Positions 10,021 through 19,532 of a stretch of 64,000 nt of DNA are shown in pieces. Position 1 is the stretch's first letter. Each line of letters begins with the position of its first letter. The notes beneath the pieces are model-generated. The model saw only the letters and a program-made list of their open reading frames with translations, did not search any database and was not told the DNA's origin. Location: assembly GCF_000227135.1 (NCBI RefSeq), contig NC_018260.1, positions 176,006 to 240,005 of the forward strand, read 5' to 3'. The DNA is from Leishmania donovani. Its lineage: Eukaryota; Euglenozoa; Kinetoplastea; Trypanosomatida; Trypanosomatidae. The translations under genes were made by a program, and so were the position numbers.

Positions 10021-11487
10021 TCACCCTTTCACACAAAGCACTTGCCGCAATATCGTGACGACCTCGACGAGGTCGTCCTGAGCAGCCATGACAGCATCGA
10101 TGTTCTTGTAAGCGGCAGGTGTCTCGTCCAACACGCTGCTGTCCTTGCGGCACTCGATGCCCAGTGTAGCAGCCTCATGATCTGACACAGTGAATCGCCG
10201 GCGCGCCTCGCCGCGGCTGTAGCGGCGCCCGGCACCGTGCGAGCAGGAGCAGTAGCTTGCGGCGCTTCCCTTGCCTCGCACGATGTAGCTGCAGGCCCCC
10301 ATGGACCCCGGAATCACGGCGAGCTCACCCATACGCGCAGAAGTAGCACCCTTGCGAGTAAGCCACACATCTTGCTCGCGGAACGTCCCCTGGCGTGGAT
10401 TGCTGGCCGCATGGCCCTCATGTCCTTGCTCTCGAATGGGAATACGAATGCGCTCGACGTAGTTGTGGTGGCAGTTTACGGCTGCTTGCACTGTTGTGAA
10501 GGGAGTTGCGATGCACCCTCGCATGGCTACCAGAACGGCGTCAAGCATCAACTGTCGATTCCACCACGCGTACCTCTGCGCCCACTCCACCGCAAAAATG
10601 TAGTCGCTGAAGTTCGCCGTGCCTTCGTCGAGGTAGGCAAGGTCGGCATCAGGGAGGTGAAGCATGCGGGCCTCCATGTCCTTCTTGGCCAGCTCAATGA
10701 ACAAGGAGCCAATGCGGTTGCCCACACCGCGCGACCCGGAGTGTAGCATCACCCATACGTGCCTCCGCGGCTGCTGGTCATCGAGGCACAGCTCAATAAA
10801 GTGGTTTCCTGTGCCGAGTGTGCCGAGATGGTTGAGGTTGTTCGTGTTCGCCACTTGTGCGTGCCGGCGGCACAGCTCTTCAAAGTCGTCAGCGAGGTGC
10901 TTCTTCCACACCTCCTGCACGTTCGTCGGCACACTGTTGCGCCAGCTGCCGGCGTCTGCGCCGCTATAACCGCCGTGGGTGCGACCGTGTGGCACGCCCA
11001 GCTCAATCGCCAGTCGCAGGTCTTCCAATGAGTTCGGAAGATCCTCTGCAGTGAGGGAGGTCTGCACCGCAATCATGCCGCACCCAATGTCAACACCGAC
11101 ACACGCTGGTATAATCGCGCGCACCGTCGGCAAGACCAACCCGACGGTGCACCCGATCCCAGCGTGCACGTCCGGCATGACAGCCACAGGTGCTGGAATG
11201 ATGTGCGGGCTCATGCGAGAGATGCGGTGTAGCTGTTCGTTCGCGGTCCGCTCCACCTCCACACCTCTGCGCCAAACGCGAACTTCGACAGCACTGGAAG
11301 GGTCGCTGATGACCTCGTACTTCGAAGGGACTTCGAGTGCGTCGCGAGCGGCTAATGGTACATCTGCATGATGGCGCCGTCCTTCATTCATGCGGCAAGC
11401 AAAGAAAGACAGCCGGTGGAGAAGACGTGCGCCTTCTCCCTCGGCAATGAGCCGTCGATGCAGGAAGAGCGACAGCATTCCCATCAT
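10021..11487 (-). CDS. rtcB: RNA-splicing ligase RtcB, bacterial type
   Basis: 488 aa from the ATG at 11487; the frame is open a little further but only with non-ATG codons. Alternative ATGs are at 11484, 11478 and 11391, the last giving 426 + 30 = 456 aa. RtcB joins RNA 2',3'-cyclic phosphate or 3'-phosphate ends to 5'-OH ends using GTP and Mn2+. Visible motifs in order: MPDVHAGIG, GVDIGCGM (metal-binding Asp/Cys), LGTLGTGNHFIEL, HSGSRG, NCHHNYVE, GSMGACSYIVRG, SCSHGAGR with the guanylylated His at residue 417, and AYKNIDAVMAAQDDLVEV near the C-terminus, ending CVKG. These track the short bacterial RtcB (E. coli-like) more closely than the archaeal/animal HSPC117 type. Residues 1-32, with Arg, Leu and Phe, resemble a mitochondrial presequence if the upstream ATG is used. 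It is flanked on both sides by direct copies of repeat A. Confidence 0.93.
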   Translation of the reverse strand: MMGMLSLFLHRRLIAEGEGARLLHRLSFFACRMNEGRRHHADVPLAARDALEVPSKYEVISDPSSAVEVRVWRRGVEVERTANEQLHRISRMSPHIIPAPVAVMPDVHAGIGCTVGLVLPTVRAIIPACVGVDIGCGMIAVQTSLTAEDLPNSLEDLRLAIELGVPHGRTHGGYSGADAGSWRNSVPTNVQEVWKKHLADDFEELCRRHAQVANTNNLNHLGTLGTGNHFIELCLDDQQPRRHVWVMLHSGSRGVGNRIGSLFIELAKKDMEARMLHLPDADLAYLDEGTANFSDYIFAVEWAQRYAWWNRQLMLDAVLVAMRGCIATPFTTVQAAVNCHHNYVERIRIPIREQGHEGHAASNPRQGTFREQDVWLTRKGATSARMGELAVIPGSMGACSYIVRGKGSAASYCSCSHGAGRRYSRGEARRRFTVSDHEAATLGIECRKDSSVLDETPAAYKNIDAVMAAQDDLVEVVTILRQVLCVKG

Positions 11488-12197
11488 CGCATGCCCGTCA
11501 CCTGTGTATATATGGAGGAACGCACCTCTGTAAATGAGGGCGCAGTGTCTGCAATATGAGTGAGCGAGAGCATGCAACCGGATGTCTTAGCGGCAGAGAT
11601 CAGAAGAGCGAGATGGGGAAGGAGAGGAGAGATCTCCAACAAAACGTATCACACGCAAGCCACATCCACACACAGACGCACACGCACAAACGCCGTCTCT
11701 GGAAAGTGGCACAGATGCAGATACAAGGTACGGCAGAGGGCATATGGAGCGTAATGGCAAGGGCAACAAAGTAAATATGGGCGCAGCCACGTCAGTGTGC
11801 AATGAGGCAGCCGCATCCCCGCCGCTCTCCACCCGTCGTGCCCGTCACGCGGTGCGAGTGCGCTCTGCTCCTCTGTGTGTTCTCGGAGGAAAAGAGAAAA
11901 GACTTCATGCGAAGCGTGTTCGTTGGGCTCTCGCGCACTGCGTCTCTCCAACCCGCATCCGGCGAGGGCGTCACGGGCTGCAGTGAAGAAAAAGAGTCCT
12001 CCGGTTGTCCTTGCGCTTGTCTGCAGGGGAGTGCGCGTCGCCAGTCTCTCCAGCCCATACAAAATAGAACAGGTGAAGTTCGGCGTCCGACTCATCCCTC
12101 CATGGTTTACGTTCCGCCTTCATAATATATATCTATATATATATATATATATATGTAAAGCAGCTGCGGTAGCGTGGTGGTTTCTCACATAGAGTTT
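11488..12197. other. Intergenic spacer 5' of rtcB
   Basis: No gene is seen. On the minus strand, pyrimidine-rich stretches ending in CAG lie between about 11520 and 11575 and could be the spliced-leader acceptor for rtcB. An AT microsatellite lies at 12123-12154 next to repeat A copy 2. Confidence 0.5.
12123..12154. repeat. AT microsatellite
   Basis: About 32 bp of TA repeats with one interruption, roughly 45 bp to the left of the boundary of repeat A copy 2. Confidence 0.9.
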
Positions 12198-12772
12198 GCC
12201 CGCCCTCTGCCGTCCAGCACGAGCTCCAGCGCCACCCCACCCCGGCATGTCGCAGGCCCCATCCCGCCCTGCGAAGCAGCGGTGCGCACACGCGGTACAG
12301 CAATGCGTCGGCCCAGTCATCTCAGCACCGCCTCCGCCTCAAGCCCCGACCACCACTACCGCCGCCGCATCGCGCAGGTCGCCTCACAGCCGCTCCCACA
12401 TCATGCCGGTCGCCACGTGATGCAGCCCCCTCGGAGGGGCCTCGGGCTCCCCACACCAGCGGGCAGTGCGAGGGTCGGGTGGTGGGGTGCGTTCCAGCGA
12501 NNNNNNNNNNNNNNNNNNNNNNNNNNNNNNNNNNNNNNNNNNNNNNNNNNNNNNNNNNNNNNNNNNNNNNNNNNNNNNNNNNNNNNNNNNNNNNNNNNNN
12601 NNNNNNNNNNNNNNNNNNNNNNNNNNNNNNNNNNNNNNNNNNNNNNNNNNNNNNNNNNNNNNNNNNNNNNNNNNNNNNNNNNNNCGGCTTCGCCTCCACC
12701 CAGAGAGAGTCGGCGTGTGTACTGGGCCCTGAGCTGCCACGCACCGAGAGGCGTGCCCACACACACACACAC
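12198..12772 (-). repeat. Repeat A copy 2, SIDER-like, with internal sequence gap
   Basis: The first 303 bp differ from copy 1 at only two positions, and the last about 88 bp are also nearly identical. The 184 N at 12501-12684 stand in for about 195 bp that are present in copy 1 (9562-9756) and in copy 3. It lies in the predicted 3' UTR of the FYVE-related gene, in the same orientation as copy 1. Confidence 0.65.
12501..12684. other. Assembly gap (184 N) inside repeat A copy 2
   Basis: Run of unknown bases. From the flanking alignment to repeat A copy 1 the expected missing sequence is about 195 bp of repeat A. Confidence 0.99.
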
Positions 12773-13383
12773 CGTCATCGGGGGGCAGTGGTGCTAGCAG
12801 CGGAAAACGGTAGCCGTTGACGAGTTGTGCTGAAAGGATCGCAGGGCGGAAGAGAAAAGAAGCGCCCAGACCGCTGCCCCACCATTGCCACCACCAACAG
12901 CTGCACCAAGCATGTAGCCCGTTGGTGGCTCTCCCTGGGACTGCAGCGGGTAAGAGCGAAGACCTTGAGATGCGGGAAGAATACTAACGCGTGATGTACA
13001 AGAACAGTCGCCAGTGCACCTCTCCATACTCATGGACAGCGGCTGGGCGCTCCATTTTGCTACACTTTGAAGAAGGATTGGGGATGCCCACGCGCCGTCT
13101 CGCTCGCTCTATGCGGATGCTGCTGGGCACCTCGTGTCGCAGTACCAAGATGAAGAACGGGTTGAGAGTCTCGGCAAGACTTAAAAGACCATGAACCCAC
13201 AGCCGCAGCGAGGGGGTGCCCAGAGATGTGTTGCGGAAAGGAGAAAGAAAACGCGCACGCGTGCGCACCGTCTTCGCTCCCTTCCCTCATCGCTCATCAC
13301 TTCACCCGCATACGTGCATGGAAAGCGAAACACGCTCGCCGGGTAGCCCCCTTACACCTCCCCCGTTGCGATCTCTTGCGCCC
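12773..13383. other. Spacer 3' of the FYVE-related gene
   Basis: About 600 bp without a supported gene. It is presumably the proximal 3' UTR of the zinc-finger gene. No structure stands out. Confidence 0.45.
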
Positions 13384-13818
13384 TTAAGCAGGAATGCGCG
13401 CCTTCGACGGAGCAAGCGCATCGACGCTCTCCAAAGCACCGGATGCGGTGGTTATGGGTTCGCCCTCCGCCGCTCGACCACGTGGGCGTTGGAGTGGCAG
13501 TCCAGCGTTCTGGAGGTGATCCTCGAGCATCGCCTGGCGGCGGATGCGAAACGCTTTCCGCGTGCAATCTTTGCACCCAGGATTGCCCCCGAGAAGGTGG
13601 TGGTTGGGACAACACCGGGCGCACAGCTGACGACCGCACCAGTCGCAGTTGGTACTCCAGCAGAACCACCCGAAGTACTCGCCGCAGTCCTCGCAAAGCT
13701 CGCGGTTGTGAGGGCGGCTTTCCTCCGGGGCTGCCGTGTACTTGATGGGCGGAATGGCTGCCTTGACATCATCTGGCACCTCATCATGCGTGCGCAGCAG
13801 ATCAAACGATTGGCCCAT
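13384..13818 (-). CDS. Small FYVE-related zinc-finger protein
   Basis: 144 aa from the ATG at 13818; the frame extends five codons upstream only to a GTG. Residues 42-85 carry four CxxC pairs: C42/C45, C58/C61, C66/C69 and C82/C85. The 12, 4 and 12 residue spacings are compatible with the cross-braced eight-ligand FYVE fold. However, the R(R/K)HHCRxCG motif that binds phosphatidylinositol 3-phosphate is absent; STNCDWCGRQLC occupies that place. The lipid-binding role is therefore doubtful, and the domain may be a FYVE-related or other treble-clef zinc finger. The rest is short and Pro/Ala-rich at the C-terminus. No closer family is recognised. Confidence 0.6.
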   Translation of the reverse strand: MGQSFDLLRTHDEVPDDVKAAIPPIKYTAAPEESRPHNRELCEDCGEYFGWFCWSTNCDWCGRQLCARCCPNHHLLGGNPGCKDCTRKAFRIRRQAMLEDHLQNAGLPLQRPRGRAAEGEPITTASGALESVDALAPSKARIPA

Positions 13819-14971
13819 GCTGAGAGGCAACACACGCCAGCACCTTCATCCACTCAACAGGGCAAAGGGCAAACAAATTCAAACGTCGCAGACACGCGGG
13901 TGTGCAATGGCCAGCAGTGACACGTGGTCCACAAAACAAGGCTATCAGTGTGTCTGACCGATGCGTGTGTCGCAGCTAGCAAGGGGGTGCTGGTTGCTGC
14001 CCACAATGGAGTTGATACGATCCGCAAGAAAAAGACACAAAGGAAGGCGGGTGAATGCAGCGCCGACAAGTGGAGCGGAGCACAGAGCAAAGAAGGGGGG
14101 GTGTAGGGTGAAGAAGCCAAAGAGATGCGCAGATCCACTAAGGCAACAAGGAATGGGTACACATCCCTCATTTCTCCTCTTTTGCAACAGATGGGAAAAA
14201 GCACGCGCACGCTTACTTACCTCTTCGATCCGTGAGAGAGGAAAGAAGGTCGGTGCCTCTCGCGACAGAAGAAAGGGAGAGAGAGAACAAAGTTTCCCGC
14301 TTCACCTCACACACATACGCAAATAAACAGAAACGTCATCTGCGCTGCGGCGTGGAATCCGCTTAGGAGGCTGCAGTGAACGTGTTGTGCCAACATCACC
14401 GATCATCTAAGGTGAAGGTGTGGGTGCGTTGCTCTTCTTTTGCGTTGAAAGGCTTCGTTTTCCGTTCACACACGTGATTATGTTTTCATCGTCTTCTCTT
14501 CATCTCTGTGGTTGAGCAGCAGACACGTCCGCGTCCTGCCACTGCTTTTCGCGTCTCTACAGCCTCCTTAATGCACACAAAAACAACACAACTCGCTCTC
14601 GTGTGCCGACTTCGCCCACGCCGCTCTCCTTCAGCTATCCCCTCAGACACGCACATACATACTTGCGTGGCTGTCGCGCTCTTCTATCAGCCAAAAAATG
14701 CTCTCTTCACTGCGCGCCAGTGCACTGACGCCCACGCCCCCTACGCTTCGTCGGCCCTTGGCGCTCTGAAGAGCAACAAAGGCTGAGAAGTGCGGTGTCG
14801 AGCGAGTGGCAGCTTAGAAAGTAACGCAGCGAAGCCAATGAGTGCGGGACCTGCCGAGAGTGGCATCGATCGCCAAGTGTTTTGCGCACCACTGGCATGA
14901 CGAGGAAGCTGAAGCAAAGCTACGCCACGTGGAAACGCGCACACACACAGTAGCAAGAGAAACCTTTGCGG
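13819..14971. other. Intergenic spacer 5' of the FYVE-related gene
   Basis: No gene is seen in about 1.15 kb. Scattered pyrimidine tracts are present, but no single acceptor stands out on the minus strand. Confidence 0.5.
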
Positions 14972-15490
14972 GTTTCCCTTTTTCTCGATGCGCCCATTCC
15001 ACACCCGCAGCAGGTCCGCAAACATACGCATGCGCAGCCGCCGCTCACCCGCACCAGCGGCAGCACGGCTACATCCTCGACGNNNNNNNNNNNNNNNNNN
15101 NNNNNNNNNNNNNNNNNNNNNNNNNNNNNNNNNNNNNNNNNNNNNNNNNNNNNNNNNNNNNNNNNNNNNNNNNNNNNNNNNNNNNNNNNNNNNNNNNNNN
15201 NNNNNNNNNNNNNNNNNNNNNNNNNNNNNNNNNNNNNNNNNNNNNNNNNNNNNNNNNNNNNNNNNNNNNNNNNNNNNNNNNNNNNNNNNNNNNNNNNNNN
15301 NNNNNNNNNNNNNNNNNNNNNNNNNNNNNNNNNNNNNNNNNNNNNNNNNNNNNNNNNNNNNNNNNNNNNNCGTGTCCCATGTTTCACCCTCCCAGTCGCC
15401 TCACGCCGCGGCATCCCGTAGTGCCGTGAGGCGGCCCATCACATTGCAGCCCCGATGACGCCATGGCGTAGTCCCGGGGGGGGGGGTGCT
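14972..15490 (-). repeat. Repeat B copy 2, SIDER-like element with gap
   Basis: 14972-15082 matches 8947-9058. A 288-N gap (15083-15370) follows, then about 120 bp containing the minus-strand word GTGAGGCGACTGGGAGGG, similar to a word in repeat A, up to a G-run at 15475-15486. Taken together this is about 520 bp, a typical SIDER size, ending on the minus strand in an A-rich tail. It sits in the predicted 3' UTR of the Trm82-like gene. The outer boundary is approximate. Confidence 0.5.
15083..15370. other. Assembly gap (288 N)
   Basis: Run of unknown bases inside the repeat B copy 2 region. Confidence 0.99.
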
Positions 15491-15765
15491 CTCGACACGT
15501 TTCCGGCGCCTGCGCCGCACCAGCTCACCCCGTCGGACATAGGAGATGCCGCATATTCAATGATGGCACTGGTGTATGATGAGAAGCGAGAAATAGAAGC
15601 GGCAAACGGCCACGATGCATGCAGCGCGCAAACGACGGCACCCAGACTGCAACGCGGGAGAAAGCACGCAACCAAGCAAGCTGAGTCCGCACAGCAGGAA
15701 GTTACGCAAAGGAAGAAAATATCGAGAGGGACAAAAAGGGCCAAACGCAGCGGCGCACGCACGCC

Positions 15766-17505
15766 TCAGTGCGCGCGTTCCGTCTCTACTCGCGCCTTCT
15801 TCTTGCCGTTTCCCTTTTTCGGTGCCGATCCGGTCTCTTCGCTCTCATCGCCGCCACTTTCGTTGGAGCAGTCGTCTCCGCCCATCTCGTTGTTGCCCCG
15901 ACGCCGCGTGCGGGGGTCCACGACCTCGTAGCGCCATGAAGCACACAAGTCGAGCGCCTCCAGCTCAGACAGCCTATCAGCCCCTGTTGCAGTCTGTACT
16001 CCCTCCTCGACGGCGGCAGGCCCGCACATGACGGCCTTGATGCGCTCCTCCAGGTACGGCATCCGCACAGGCAGCTCCTGCACCTCGGCCGGGATGTTGG
16101 CGTTGAAGCTACACGTCTTCGTCGGCACCCCGTTCTCGGGCGGCGCCACGATGCACAGGTGCACAAAGGACACGTGGCCGTTGCGCTTCAGCACAAACGC
16201 GGTGGCCTCGTTGCAGCTCACCGTGGCTACCGGCCTGGCGTCCAGTGACGTGCGGCTCGCAGACACCATTGCCGGATGCATAGAGTAGGCGCCCACGTTG
16301 TCGTAGATGGGCACAAAGAAGACATCACTGCATTGCTCATACGCGACGAGGACGCCGCGAGGGCAGTCGCGCGGGTGAAGCGGGTGGCCAAAGCGATCCA
16401 TGACGCTTGTGAGCACCGTCAACCCCACGACGGGGCCGAAGTTTTCCGGTTGGCCACCCGGGGCGCGAGGACGGAAGGTGCAGATGAGGTGAAACGTCTC
16501 GTTGTTGCTCTCTATCGGGACGTTGTTCTTGGCAGCCCAAAAGTGCACGTCACCGGCGTGCGTGCCGGTCACGTAGTACGAGTAGGGGGCGTTGAGCGAC
16601 TTGTTGTGCTTGTTGACGCGGGCTGCGTTTTGGTGGTATGAGGAGTCGTACGCCGCCTCATCCTCCACGTAGCTGATCTCTGCCACGCACGTGACGGCTG
16701 ATTGCACAGAGTTGCGCGTCCACAAAAATTGCTCCACCACGTATGTTTCAGGGAACCGACTGACACGCGCATGGCGATCCTTGTCACAAGTGAACAGGCG
16801 GCGGCATGCCACACCGCTGCGCTCCTCGGAGGCCGCCACCGGTTCGATTCGCGGAACGGGCGCAGTGAGGCAAAGGGTGGAGATAGTGCTGAAGTGCTGC
16901 AGCAGAAACGTAGCCGGCTTCGTTGCGTCGCCGTCCACCTCGATCGTGTGCGACGGCGACCAGCTCAAGCGAATGCGGTAAACCTCGCCAAACTTGTCGG
17001 CAAACACAATCGTGCCCTCCGGGCAGGTGGCCAGCGAGGTGATGCGCTTCGTGTGCGGCCCGTACTGGTACGACGGCTTCCAGTACTCTGCCTTGGCTAG
17101 TTGCTGCTTCAAGGTCGCTGGCTGCGCGTTCGACTTGGACTTCCTGCGCGCCTCGTCGTCCAAGATGTCTGCGGTGTCCATACCGCCCTCGTCATCGTCA
17201 TCGTCCGACGAGTTCTGAAGCGCATTAGGATTGTTCTGTTTCCACGACGACACGTTGTACACGTTAATAAACTTGTTGTCCCCAGCGCTCACAACACACA
17301 GAGGGCCATCAGGGATGTGCAAGAATGCCACAGCACGCACGATCTGGCCGTCATCGACCAGGACGGAGTTGTGTGGCGACGGGGTCGCCTCATCGTCAAG
17401 GGGATATCGGCCGATGATGAGCTTCGACCCGAACCCCATCACGACAGCTTTGTGTGGCAACGCGGCCACACTGAGCGAAGGCGCGTCGCTCAAGTTGCGC
17501 GGCAT
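15766..17505 (-). CDS. tRNA (guanine-N7)-methyltransferase non-catalytic WD40 subunit (Trm82/WDR4-like)
   Basis: 579 aa from the ATG at 17505 (MPRNLSDAP); the open frame continues 126 codons upstream but is low-complexity UTR-like sequence. WD40-type blades are visible as NKFINVYNVSSW, a conserved FADKFGEVYRI segment, and LFTCDKDRHARVSRFPETYVVEQFLW. The last two match the Trm82/WDR4 signature for adenine-free DRDE/K(I/A)RVSR blades. Family members form a complex with Trm8/METTL1, which makes m7G46 in tRNA. Acidic low-complexity insertions (SSDDDDDE near residue 95) and a basic Lys/Gly/Arg-rich tail make it larger than yeast Trm82. The catalytic partner is not in this window. Confidence 0.8.
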   Translation of the reverse strand: MPRNLSDAPSLSVAALPHKAVVMGFGSKLIIGRYPLDDEATPSPHNSVLVDDGQIVRAVAFLHIPDGPLCVVSAGDNKFINVYNVSSWKQNNPNALQNSSDDDDDEGGMDTADILDDEARRKSKSNAQPATLKQQLAKAEYWKPSYQYGPHTKRITSLATCPEGTIVFADKFGEVYRIRLSWSPSHTIEVDGDATKPATFLLQHFSTISTLCLTAPVPRIEPVAASEERSGVACRRLFTCDKDRHARVSRFPETYVVEQFLWTRNSVQSAVTCVAEISYVEDEAAYDSSYHQNAARVNKHNKSLNAPYSYYVTGTHAGDVHFWAAKNNVPIESNNETFHLICTFRPRAPGGQPENFGPVVGLTVLTSVMDRFGHPLHPRDCPRGVLVAYEQCSDVFFVPIYDNVGAYSMHPAMVSASRTSLDARPVATVSCNEATAFVLKRNGHVSFVHLCIVAPPENGVPTKTCSFNANIPAEVQELPVRMPYLEERIKAVMCGPAAVEEGVQTATGADRLSELEALDLCASWRYEVVDPRTRRRGNNEMGGDDCSNESGGDESEETGSAPKKGNGKKKARVETERAH

Positions 17506-18323
17506 TGTACTGGCCAAAGCGCCTCGGTCCTTTCGTTGCCTCGCGAGAGACTGTCTCGACTTTGTGTGTGTGTGGAGGGGGGGGGGCTGATGCATGTGCG
17601 AGGCAAAGAGAGAGAGACTGAAAGGACCCCTGAAGAGGGGAAGAGAGCAGCATCGGCACCTGTTGACGCCTTGCACTTCGCTTCCCCCTTTTGCCAACGC
17701 CTGTGCGGCGGGTCTTTTCGTGAGTTCTTTTAACGGTCCCGCTGCGACTGTGCAAAGGCCAGGTGCGCTGACAGAGAAGAGCAGTCGAAGTGCAGCAGGG
17801 GCATGCGTGCACGGACTGATTTTCCGGCTCATGACACGCGCAGGTGGAAGGAGCAGAGACGGCGGAGCGCATGGAAAGAGCAACGGAAACTTGTCTCTTT
17901 TCTACTACAAGGTGCAGGACAGTGTAAGATACGCAGTGCCACCACACACTATCGAAGCCTCCTCGGCGTTACAACCTGGCTGGTCCTCTTCAGGGTAACC
18001 GCCCCCACTCTTCCTTGCCCTCTCATATCATAGCGTCGCCCTGTGCTTTCCTGCTTTGTATCGCTTTCTGAGTGCTCCCTGCTTAGTGCGTCTCTCCCTC
18101 TCTCAAGCATATCAAGTCAGGCAGCTGCTGCACGGCACGCCACAAGCGCTGAACGGTCGTTCAGAGTATCCAAGCGGCACGGAGCTTTCAAACGTTTGCC
18201 GACAAGGACAACCTAGACACCTCGATGGAAGGAGGAGGAGGAGGAGGGGGTGACACTGCCCTTCGTGGATCCCTTTCTGCCTTTTCGAGTAAGCAACAGA
18301 GTGTCTGGCAGGGCTGCACAAGC
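17506..18323. other. Intergenic spacer between Trm82-like and NKAP-like genes
   Basis: About 0.8 kb. On the minus strand, the CCCCCCC/CA-rich stretch at about 17563-17590 lies upstream of the Trm82-like ATG and is a plausible polypyrimidine tract. No gene is seen. Confidence 0.5.
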
Positions 18324-19532
18324 TCAGCTTTTCTTCTTACCGTTGATGAACTGCGCAAGCTCAAGCACCAGTTGGTCGTCCATGCGCTCATCTTCGACCT
18401 TGCGGAACTGTTGCTGCAGCTTCGCCGCCTCGTGCTCATGCAACTGCCGCTGGATGCGATCCACATACATGCGAGATGCCACGGAGCGGGAGCCGGACAT
18501 GACATAGCCCAGTTTCTCTGCAGCTGCGATCTCCTCCGCAGTTTGCCCGACCTCGCCACGACGTGGCGCTCGCTTGAACTGGCTGAGAAACTCTGCTCGA
18601 GTCATCTGTGATGGGTGCTTAGCAGCAGCCGCATCGGCGCCGCCGGCGACGCCTGCCACGGCGTCGACGTTGTGCCCACCACTCTTACCGGCATCCAATG
18701 GCGCTTGCGGCCCCATGCGGCCTGGAAGCTGAATCGTAAAACTATCGTCGTCATCACTGCTGTGGTTGTCACTGCGGATGTGGCGGCCACGCGATAGCTG
18801 CGGGTTGTTCGCCAGAGGAGGATCATCAAATTGAATCCGTTTCCTTCCCATGCCAGACTGGCTCCCCGGCTCGTCCAGCGGGGCCCGCCTCGCAGCCACA
18901 GTCGCGACTACCGCGGGAGCGTGCTCGACGAGATCGCGATGCTGGGCCCTGGCTTTGGCCACAAGCTTTGCGAGGGCGCTAGTGGGCGCCGAAGGGATGC
19001 GTGAAGTCGCGTCAGTCCCTTCACCGCGGCTGACCTTCCGCGGCGGCTCACCGGACACCCCAGCGGGATCTCTGACGGCTGGAGAAAGCGAAGCCGATGT
19101 GAGGCCGACACTGCTTGCCGACGTCTGGGCATCGTTCACTGTGGGCGGAGCAGAGTCGTCAGCACCTTCCCGTGCGTTGTCGGCAGTTGAGGCTGATCGG
19201 TAGGGGTACCCGGTGGCGTGGAGAACAGCAGAGACGTACTCACGAATTTCATCAGCGCGCTGCAGCGAGGCTTCCTCGGTTTGACTGCAGGTCGAAGCGC
19301 TCTCCCCGCTGCCCTCCTCTGTCAGCGACGCAGCGTCATTGCGGGGCCGTCGTCGACGCTTCTCACGGCGGCGGCGCAGCTGAATAAAATTGGACTGCCA
19401 GAGCCAAAACCCCTGCACGCTATACGCGTTCTCTTCGAGGCTGCGACATATTATCTGTTCCATCGCATCCCCAGACGGAAAATCCGCAGGTGAGGCAGAT
19501 GCGACGGCCAGAGCCCAAACGCTGCTGCTCAT
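18324..19532 (-). CDS. NKAP/SynMuv C-terminal-domain protein
   Basis: 402 aa from the ATG at 19530-19532. Residues about 1-300 are disordered, with a very basic stretch RRRREKRRRRPR near residue 53 and an acidic SSDDDD segment near residue 255. The C-terminal about 85 residues contain APRRGEVGQTAEEI followed by KLGYVMSGSRS, the signature of the NKAP family (PRRGEIG.T.EEI...GYVMSGSRH), and end in a charged helix with a KKKS terminus. In animals NKAP is a nuclear RNA-binding, spliceosome-associated transcription repressor. Here a nuclear RNA-processing role is the reasonable inference; an N-terminal SR-rich region is weak. Confidence 0.78.
   Translation of the reverse strand: MSSSVWALAVASASPADFPSGDAMEQIICRSLEENAYSVQGFWLWQSNFIQLRRRREKRRRRPRNDAASLTEEGSGESASTCSQTEEASLQRADEIREYVSAVLHATGYPYRSASTADNAREGADDSAPPTVNDAQTSASSVGLTSASLSPAVRDPAGVSGEPPRKVSRGEGTDATSRIPSAPTSALAKLVAKARAQHRDLVEHAPAVVATVAARRAPLDEPGSQSGMGRKRIQFDDPPLANNPQLSRGRHIRSDNHSSDDDDSFTIQLPGRMGPQAPLDAGKSGGHNVDAVAGVAGGADAAAAKHPSQMTRAEFLSQFKRAPRRGEVGQTAEEIAAAEKLGYVMSGSRSVASRMYVDRIQRQLHEHEAAKLQQQFRKVEDERMDDQLVLELAQFINGKKKS

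Noticed and set aside
13384..13818. N-myristoylation of the MGQSFD N-terminus
   Set aside because: Gly2 is present, but position 6 is Asp rather than Ser/Thr/Cys, so the signal is weak.
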